Source of the DNA: Leptodontidium sp. MPI-SDFR-AT-0119 | Lineage: Eukaryota; Ascomycota; Leotiomycetes; Helotiales; Leptodontidiaceae | Reading direction: 5' to 3' | DNA length: 64,000 nucleotides | NCBI GenBank assembly: GCA_020726505.1 | Contig: JAHLEZ010000009.1 | Span: forward strand, 1,612,001 to 1,676,000 | Shown: positions 19,690 through 27,870 of the stretch, in pieces | Numbering within the stretch: position 1 is the stretch's first letter | Layout of the letters: each line of letters starts with the position of its first letter | Notes under the pieces: generated by a model | Told to the model about the DNA's origin: nothing | The model's input: the letters and a program-made list of their open reading frames with translations, nothing else | Database searches by the model: none | Program-made: the position numbers and the translations under genes

Positions 19690-20171
19690 ATGTCCCTCGA
19701 CGGCAGAGTGAGGAAGAACACGGGCCAATCCTCATCGAAACCACAATCTACCAAAAGCACTGCTCAGGAGAGAGGTAAGTGGTAACTCTGTTACATCCCA
19801 GATACATTAGACAAACGACTGATCACTTCGCAGTGCTCAATCCCGAACGTCGCTCCGAATTACTTTTGTCAAAGTCCAACTACCAGCTCCTGATCGAGGG
19901 AGAATCCTCTCAGGTCGGGATATCTTTCCCGCCGAATATCTTGGAGAATCTATCTGCAAAGCGCAGCGTTGCAACTATTGCCGAACGAGGCCGCAGGAAC
20001 GATCTGAAAAGGGTTTTGGAAGAGCTCGACGCACTTCTGTCGCAAGATTGTTGTGACGAAGCCTCCCGAAACGCTTACGCTGTAGGTCACGCTGGCAAGC
20101 TCGCCAAGGCTCAGGCCAGGACTAAAGTTCGTACGTTGGAGCTAGCGATCGAGTATATTAAGTGTCTGTAG
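19690..20171 (+). pseudogene. PHO4/NUC-1-like bHLH factor ending in a premature TAG
   Basis: Exons 19690-19774 and 19834-20171 give 140 residues. The second exon holds a basic helix-loop-helix like that of fungal phosphate regulators: KRSVATIAERGRRNDLKRVLEE, a loop with many polar residues, then VRTLELAIEYIKCL. The frame ends at a TAG (20169-20171) exactly where related proteins continue with glutamine (YIKxLQ). Beyond it the same frame stays open for 32 codons to a TAA at 20268, reading NKVAGVKSSLKEI, a plausible coiled extension. A CAG-to-TAG change is the simplest explanation. The basic region also has alanine where bHLH proteins of this type carry the E-box-contacting histidine, although the Glu and Arg-Arg remain. 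The gene is divergent from a phosphate transporter, which fits a PHO-like role. Whether the shortened protein works is unknown. Confidence 0.7.
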
Positions 20172-20270
20172 AATAAAGTGGCTGGAGTGAAGAGTAGTTT
20201 GAAAGAGATCTCTATCAACAGTAGCAATGCTAACAGTGAGGCTGTCACGAAGGTCCAACCGTCCGTATAA

Positions 20271-21425
20271 ACCCCACCCTGTTCTGAATTCCTCTTGAGC
20301 CCGCCACGATGGGTATACCCAGGATGGAGTGCGGGTGCTGTGTCAAAGAGGATTTGTCCGTTCCGTCCTCAATCAATCGTTATACTTACGAAGGTGATCA
20401 GATGCCATTTGCCATTATCGGGTCAAATTGAGGCTTTCGATCACTCCCGTACTCTCTGCCTCATCATTGATCGGTTTTCCAATCTTTGATACAGCAGTGG
20501 CAGTCTCACGTAACCTCCTGCGTGGGCGGATCTCTAGCTTTTTATTAGCTTCGACGGTTGTCGTCACGCTCGCAATGAAGCCAATGACAACCCCAGGCTC
20601 GGCGCCGGACATGATGGGCAGTTGGTAACGATTCAGATATGCGTATGTTCACAGAGTTGGGGAGGGGAGTGGTGGTAGAGACTGATGGTAAAGTGTTGTA
20701 GTAGGGAGTCGTGATGGAGAGTTGTGGTGGAAATTGGTATTGGAGATTCGTAGTAGAGAAATCGCCAGATTTTCGCCAAGGTCATTGTTTTTGTGCAAAG
20801 TACGACCGAAACCAACTAGCTACGGATGATAGTCTTTCGGTTCCGAGTCACTAAACTACAGGCGAGCTCAACTTTAACTGTCGTGCGTTTCTGTGAATTA
20901 ATGTATATCCGTCACGACTATTCGATCAAGTCATTGATGGGATTTCATAACGTACTTGATACCCTCGTGGGGGACTAATGATTACCAAGGGTTCCCGTCT
21001 CCGAATATCGACGCCGCTGCCCGCTCTCACCCCCTAACGGGCCAACGTGGCAGTATTGGTAGCTAGACTTAGTCGAGCAAGCTCGCTGGGGTGCATGAGT
21101 AAAGCCTGCCATGCAAAGCTAATCCATAGCAAGGGCAGGTTTCTTTCTGTACAATATCACTGCCCTAGCTTCGCGGAGTGACGGTGTTGGTGGAAATTAG
21201 GTAGGTAATATCGAAGGCACGATAATGTCTTTTGATACCAGGGAAACATAGAGACTTCACCAAATACGATTCTCGAGATGGGTAGCTTACCAAGAGAAAG
21301 GTGGCGAAGCGAGAAGGGTCACCCAGCCTGGTTGATTGGTGTCTTGGGACACCCCCTCCTCCTTTCGTCAATCAAGTCACATATCAACCGGCGCACCTCA
21401 TGACCCACAAACCACAACTGTATAA
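20271..21425. other. Intergenic stretch, nothing recognised
   Basis: There is no supported gene between the bHLH and arrestin-like genes. Open frames are short and lack motifs. A degenerate ATATCACTGCC at about 21,147 is the only trace of the cluster motif. Confidence 0.45.
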
Positions 21426-23014
21426 ATGACTTTATGGCACCCTAAAACCGTCCAGTGGACCGGACCTCCCAAATGCGAATCGCTGCACCACAAGTCCTTC
21501 AATCATCTGCATCTACTCATGGACTTTCTCATCAAGAGCCTCTCACAACAGCCCAATGACGTGGGAAAACTCACAGATCTCAATTCGCCGTGGAAAGAGA
21601 GTCCCCAGCTTAGCCTCGCTTTGGACAGCAACCCAGAGCTAGATGGAGTTCGGAAGAACGATATACCCTTGATTCCCGGGGGGGCTCTTCACGGACATCT
21701 AGATATCACTTGTCGACGGAGTTTTCACGTCCGTCGAGTCAGCATCTTTCTTGAAGGTGAGCATAAATCATAGTTGCCCAAATTTATCTGCAAGGTGAAT
21801 TGAACAGTGACAGGAATTCTGAGGAGTTGGGTTCCTACTGCAGTAGGAATGGCTGAGCGCAAGGTATGTTTTGTCCAAGGCTAGCACCGCCCCTATTAGA
21901 CTTGTATTCTCCTATCTTGTTTTTGTTAACGTTTTGCTTCTAGTTCCTGAGTCAAGCCCTGGACATCCCAACTTCGGAAATCAGCGCTGCCACTGTGTCA
22001 ACCAAGGGATTCTGTTTGTCAATCCCATTCTATTTCATTATTTCAAGGACGATGCCATCCTCAGATTCCCAGTCGCCAGAGCATTGCTTACAGCTCCCGC
22101 CATCGATTGAGCTTAGTAGAGTGACCATCGATAGCAATTCCAGAAAGCAGTTTGCACAGCCTAGTATAACCTATGCCTTGAGGGCCGCCGTTGACTTTGC
22201 TGCTGAGAATGATGCGATCAAACCACCTGTTGAATCCTCCCTGCCGCTCGTTCTGAGCCCCCATACCAAAGAGTTTCCGCCCACCGACACCCTCGATTTC
22301 CCCGCAGAGTTTAAGTTAAGGGAATTAAAGCCTTTTCGATGGTCAGTGTTTGGTCGAAAACTTGGTACCATGACTGTGACGATGTCAGAGCCACGACCGC
22401 TTAACTACGATGCTTCTTCCTTACGTAGCTCCACAGAGTGCCACCTGCAGCTGGAATTCTCACCTATAGGTTCCGAAGATATTCACCATGGCTTTCAGGC
22501 AATGAAATCCTCCATATATTCACTCATCCGAGTTAAGACATTTTATTCTGTTAAGTCGTTTGCGCGGCTTCCGAGTCAAACCCTCGCAAGCGACGGTGGA
22601 AAGACAGGACTACGAAACGAGCTCGTCAAACTAGAGACACGAGAGATTCCTCATGTTGCATGGGCTTATAACTTTAGCCGTGATAGCGCAAGTCCGAGAA
22701 CCAGCCGAGGATCATCTGCAGACTCGATCATAAATGAAAATGGCGCCGGGCCTAGCTCTGGACCAGCCAACCCACCACAATCACCTAGCGGCAAATGAAC
22801 AGCCAATCTTACCCATCCTATATGCATGGAAGGTCGATTGCCACCGACATTCTGTTGCTCCATTGCCGCGCGCCTCTACACAATTATTCTACGTCTCAAG
22901 GTGTCCGGCATTCGAAGAGAGTCATTCAACTTGGAAGTCCTCCTTCAAGTTGTTCATACAGCCTCAGACAGAATATCAGAAGAGGAAACCGTCATGGCAG
23001 GTCAAACTGGATAA
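21426..23014 (+). pseudogene. Arrestin-like protein with one in-frame TGA
   Basis: Exons 21426-21756, 21808-21863 and 21944-23014 join in phase. Arrestin features are the first strands GHLDITCRRSFHVRRVSIFLEG and, late in the protein, LPPTFCCSIAARLYTIILRLKVSG followed by FNLEVLLQVVHTAS. This is the order of the N- and C-lobes in fungal arrestin-like proteins. At 22796-22798 a TGA interrupts the frame; the sequence on both sides is in the same frame and clearly belongs together, and I find no convincing intron to remove it. A CGA-to-TGA change would explain it. Alpha-arrestins recruit ubiquitin ligases to plasma-membrane transporters; a link to the Acr3 or phosphate transporter nearby is speculation. 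The gene borders an AT-rich block, so leaked RIP is one possible cause. Confidence 0.75.
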
Positions 23015-23239
23015 GATCTAATAAGTCTGGGTTTCCGACGAGCTTCGGAGGCGTCTTAGTTCAGCGATGAGTCCCTCGTAAGTAACATGCGCTTCCGCAT
23101 TTAGATTCCATTAACACGTCGCAGGATGGTCCAAATTTCCTTCCTCATTACCACGCGTGAATCCCTTGATTAAACGATGTGTGCGCTGGAAGGGATAGCA
23201 TTTTCGCATTCTCATTTCTGGTACTTTGGCAATCATGTG

Positions 23240-25640
23240 GCTTTTCAGTGGTATTCGGCGACGTACGAGGTTTGATATAAGGGTATTACGGAGCTGGCGT
23301 TTGTACTTGCCTACCGCGAAAAGGGCAAGACCCTATCTTATCGCGTCACTTGGCTTAACTAAGACGTTGACTTAGATTAATACGACGCTTCTAACCTCAA
23401 GTATACGCCGTATAAAGTCAGGGATTTCTACCTTAATCACCCCGGGCAGGAGGACCCCCTATTAAGTTACCTAAATAAATCAAAGTATAAGAAGATAACG
23501 TTAACGACTACGATAACCTCGATAGCGACAAGGAGATAGACCAACGCTCGAGGATAAGCTTTTTCCGGAGAGGGGGGGGGGGGGGGGGGGGGGGGGGGTA
23601 GTATAACGACCGGCGATACTTAGAGCCTCATTTCCACCGGCTCCACTTAGTATTTCCCGATCGGGACGTACCGAGATTACTATAGTACTAGGTATATTAA
23701 CCTCTTATATATAAACCCCTTTTTTCCTTACCTTCTTTCCTCTGTAGTTGTAGATTCTAAGTTAATACTTAGTATCGTTATATATCTAGTGTTAATATGT
23801 GAGGCGTTAGTTACACGTGATTGCTGTCTTTCTAGGGCAAGCGTCACAAAGAGTAATAAGATTCTTTTCCTCTTCTTCTTATAAAACCCTAAGTTAGATC
23901 TTTATCCTTTTTACTTATAAGCCTAAAGGAGTAATAAACTCTATTATAAGTTAAGCGCTCTTTTGGCGTTTATTTAATTTGAAATATATTATAACATAAT
24001 ATCCTTTTTTATTATATTAAAAGTAAGTAATCCTTAAATGAAAGATAAAACCCTTCTTATTAATTACTAGCGTATAGTTAGGGTTTAGCCAGTGAGAGCT
24101 AAGCTTAGTATTCTTATCCGGCTTCGTTTTTTTTAATTTATTATTTCTTTTATTACATCGTCTCCTTTTTTAATTATTAAGAGAAAAAGATTCTTTATTT
24201 AATTCTATTTCTTTTACCACTTTGATTTTATTTGTTTTTTAAAGTGTATATCTCTTATAAAATAATAATCGAGATGAGGTACTTTCTTAACTAAATTTAA
24301 TTTACTTATTTATTAATAATAATTCGCTTACGAATCTGAAAAGAAGAGATATTGGTGTGAATGATGATTCTATTGTAGAGGGGATTTCTAGGTCTATATA
24401 ACTACTCTAGCTTATCACGTGTGTATTCGCTTAGACAGCCTAATTAGGCAAATGCAAGCTCAAACGAGTCTTTACCGAATACAGTTGCTTCCGGTAGTTT
24501 GAAACGTAAAGCCCAGAGCTTCGTACAGCCACTGTCTTAGCCTAGGAAAGCCGTGTATCAGAAGCCTTGGATTCCATGGCTGTAACCTGTGGGCGTCGGA
24601 GCTTTGTATCAGACGTATGTGGCTTTATTTAAGCGAGGTAGTTAAGTTATAATCTTATAGAATCTTTAAGTAAATCTTACTAAAGAGTTAAAACTATTTT
24701 TACTTATAAGAAAAAAGCTTTATAAGATTTTTTTAGCCCCTTAAGGTATTTAATAAACTCTTAAATACTTTAATATTATTATTAATAAGCTTTTTTATAT
24801 ATTAACTTATTCGCGACTTGCATTATAGTAAAAACTAATTAAAAGTTTATTAAAATTCCTTATAACCTTCTTAAGTTATCTCGTATATCTTTTTAGGAGT
24901 ATTCTTCCTAAACCTTTCTTAGGCACTCGCTAAGGAATCTCGTAATAAGATTACCGCCTATTTAATACGAGATAAGTCGTTTAAGTACGCATTTATATTA
25001 TAATCAAAGACTTAATTATATACTTATGCGTATTTTATAAGCTTCTTTTAAGTCTTACTTTTATATATTAAAGGAAGTATATGTCGAATACGCTCTCGGT
25101 GAATTATTCGAGGTGCAGGGGAAATTATCGAGCGTCCCGCTAACGTGTCGTTAGAGACAATAGCTAAGGTTTCTTTAAGCCTTTATCTCTTAATTATTCG
25201 GGCTTTTTTTACTACTTCCTTTAAGTATTATATATAATCGTTTTCGTATATGCGACGGTATTCTTTAACTAGCTAATTAAGGGCATCGTTTCGTACTCTT
25301 AAATTAGCGATTTTTTATAATAAGACTTTAGTCTTATTAACTACTAATGCTTTTTTAGCTTTTTTTTCTATTACTCGCCCAAGGATTTATTCGCAATTTA
25401 GGTGCTATCGTACTAATCGTTAGGCTAATAATAATAAAAGCAATTAAAATATAATAATTACTAGTTTTATTATGGTGACGAGATACAATAGGGGTTCTTT
25501 AGTAATTAGCTAAAGAGGTTTTAGTAAGAAAAGACTAATTACTAAAAAAGGTAAACTCTTCTTTAAAGGAAGCTAATTATATACTAAAGTAATAAAAAGC
25601 CAAATGAATATAGCTCTTTTATTTACAAGTAAGAAATAAG
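23240..25640. repeat. AT-rich, RIP-like desert
   Basis: About 2.4 kb very rich in TA, TTA and AAG with no reading frame of note, typical of heavily RIP-mutated repeat DNA. No element family can be recognised by eye. It separates the arsenic cluster from the kinase/NACHT region. Confidence 0.7.
23572..23598. repeat. Poly-G tract of 27 bases
   Basis: A run of 27 G follows GGAGA and precedes TAGTATAACG. Such a tract in AT-rich DNA could form a G-quadruplex or could be an assembly or sequencing artefact. Confidence 0.85.
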
Positions 25641-26099
25641 ACCGCATTTAGTACGAGGAACAAGGCCGCATTTAGTACGGGCTATTACAGGCAGCAGCTC
25701 AAGCTCTGTGCACCTACTTGTCCCTTGGTGTTTGCCGGGACGAATGTCTAAAAGGGACCCTGTCCTTCTGTCGGCCAGTCCTGACGCGGGAGCAAGTACG
25801 GTCGAGGGAAGCGGCGTCCACGGGGGATGGGGGAACCAGGTGCATAGGTGAAACACCACAAAAGAATATGAAGGGGTTGACATCGGAAGAAGAAAAGAGA
25901 GGGGCGCGTTTATTGGCATCCCTGGTATGATTATATTGTACAGTTCTACCTAGATCCTTTGTAAAATAAATCAAAAACAATAGAACGAGCCTCACAATGC
26001 TCCTGTCTAGCCTCGCCTCGCCTATGCATTGCCTGTTACTTCTTCCACACGGGCTTCAACCTTGCTGCGTCCAGTGGACGATCTAGGACCAATTCCGGC
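25641..26099. other. 3' flank of kinase gene, nothing recognised
   Basis: Base composition returns to normal here. The sequence CCGCATTTAGTACG occurs twice around 25,630-25,680. No gene is supported. Confidence 0.4.
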
Positions 26100-26948
26100 T
26101 CACATCTCAAGGGAGTGCGGCATATCGCAAAGGTCAAGTGTGATATCCATAGGCTTCGAAAGCGCCCCCGACTGGCGCTTTTGCTGAAGCTTCTGTATGG
26201 CCCCCTCTATATCTTCTGCTGTGTCGAATTTCTCATCCCAGCAATCGCGAATGATGTCTCCAGCCAAAACACAGGTCACGTCAGGGAACTCCTCTGCAGC
26301 ATACTTCTTCTCGACATCGTCGGTCCCTAGTTCCTCAAAGGGCATTTCCCAGGCCATGATCTCGTAGATAGCTGATCCTAGAGCAAAAAGTTCCCGTTTG
26401 ATATACGGGCGGTCTTCGAAAGCCCTACCTCGGAGGGGCAATTCATAGCGGATCTCTTCAACAATGTTATTCTCGGATGGATTTCCATCTCTAGCGCTTC
26501 CAAAGTCGCCAACCTTGACGCGCCAATCAGGGAACAATAATAGATTGCGGCAACTGATATCGCAGTGTATTATATTCCTTGAGTGCATATGAGCTATTCC
26601 GCTCGACACTCCAAGAGCCATATTCAGCCGGTCTTCCTCAGATAGAGGCGTAGTCTTATTATTTCTAATAAACTCTCGGACATTGCCATGTAACGCTCGC
26701 TCTAGTCGTAGGGAATGTACACTCGGATGAACTTCGACAAGGCCGTAGCACCGCAAGATGTGAGGATGTTCGCCAAGCAGCCGGTACACATGGTCTTCCT
26801 TAGCCAAAAGCTTTTCGCAGCCATTTTCCTCTCTAAGTGCAAGAAGATGATCTCCATCCCAAGCTTCATAGCCTTTGAGCACAGTCTTCCCGTCGTTTGC
26901 TGTAGTCACGATTGAGGAACCACCGATGCCAAGAAGTGTGTTCGACAT
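26100..26948 (-). CDS. Small stand-alone protein kinase
   Basis: A single exon encodes 282 residues starting MSNTLLGIGGSSIVTT; an upstream in-frame ATG exists, but the ATG at 26948 puts the glycine-rich loop at the expected place. Kinase elements in order are GIGGSSIV, VLKGYE (likely VxK lysine), HPHILRCYGLVE, the catalytic loop HCDISCRNLLL (HRD changed to HCD, Asp and Asn kept), DFG in VGDFGSA, and a short C-lobe with FALGSAIYEIMAWEMPFEE. It has no extra domain. Small kinases of this form are common near NLR-like genes in fungi. Here the next large gene, divergent and about 920 bp away, is the SIR2-NACHT protein, so joint function is possible but unproven. The HCD change is tolerated in several active kinases, so activity is likely. 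Confidence 0.85.
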   Translation of the reverse strand: MSNTLLGIGGSSIVTTANDGKTVLKGYEAWDGDHLLALREENGCEKLLAKEDHVYRLLGEHPHILRCYGLVEVHPSVHSLRLERALHGNVREFIRNNKTTPLSEEDRLNMALGVSSGIAHMHSRNIIHCDISCRNLLLFPDWRVKVGDFGSARDGNPSENNIVEEIRYELPLRGRAFEDRPYIKRELFALGSAIYEIMAWEMPFEELGTDDVEKKYAAEEFPDVTCVLAGDIIRDCWDEKFDTAEDIEGAIQKLQQKRQSGALSKPMDITLDLCDMPHSLEM

Positions 26949-27207
26949 TACGAGGAGGTGAAAGAATGAAAACGTTGTCCTTTTAAGAGCTAGCAACGGG
27001 TAGGTGTACGTGCAATGCGCGAGGTAGTCATAATATCGAAGTGATGTTGAAACCTAACGACTCCTGAAGTCGGAACAACGTTTGGCCTAGTGACTTTTCT
27101 GCCACTCTTACCTCAGGCACGCAGGCAATCATGCCAAGGGAGTAAGGCTTTACCGGAATAAAGTGTCCTTGGTCAAGTTAGGACAATAGAGACCCTTTTG
27201 ATCGTTG

Positions 27208-27591
27208 TCACAAGGCTTTGTGATGACTCGTTGGCTGGTCGTATGTTTTGGTTCCTTGGAACAAGACTTGTATCTTTGGACATAATCCGTATACCCGCAC
27301 ATGGTGAATGTAATGCGATAGGCTGGATGACAATAGTGTTTGTGAATAGAGAATGGATTTTCGAGTTGACTCTTCCTTAGAGAAGATAGGCCTTGTTATA
27401 TAGTGCTAGTAGGATAGCAGGATAATGACGCTTACCTCGTTTGCGGCGGAACTGATAGAGGATTTCTCAACCAGGTTGCGACCAAGCCAAGGCAGCAGTT
27501 GGTCAAGACATGTGGAAAGTGCGGGGTCCAGGCCAACGGGCTCTCCGAGACGGATCGCCACGTAATCGCGTAAGGCTGAGCGGGGAAGCAT
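27208..27591 (-). CDS. Possible small two-exon gene, unknown product
   Basis: Exon 27591-27436 starts MLPRSALRDYVAIRLGEP and ends ANE before a good GTAAGC donor. A 60-nt intron and an exon at 27375-27208 would continue in phase for 55 codons to a TGA, giving 107 residues. I recognise no domain. The support is phase continuity, good splice signals and a coding-like N-terminal composition. It lies between the divergent kinase and SIR2-NACHT genes and could instead be a gene relic or leader sequence. Confidence 0.3.
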
Positions 27592-27870
27592 AGAGCTGTC
27601 TACGGCCAAAACAGCAGGTCTGTGCGTTTAGCGCCCAAAGCAAGAACTGATGACCATTGTTCTATGGTATTGTTGTCATGATCTCCTACCAAACTCGCTC
27701 AGCGAGAAATCAACCCACGCCTTAACGTCTCTTGATCATTAAGTCTCGATAGAGGTTACACATTCGATTAAATCCTTTTCCAGTTACAACTCTTGTATCG
27801 GCGATAGCCTTCTCTCTGCTGAGTGCCAATTCTAGCCACCCCGACATTGCTTTCACGATCAAACCTTGCG

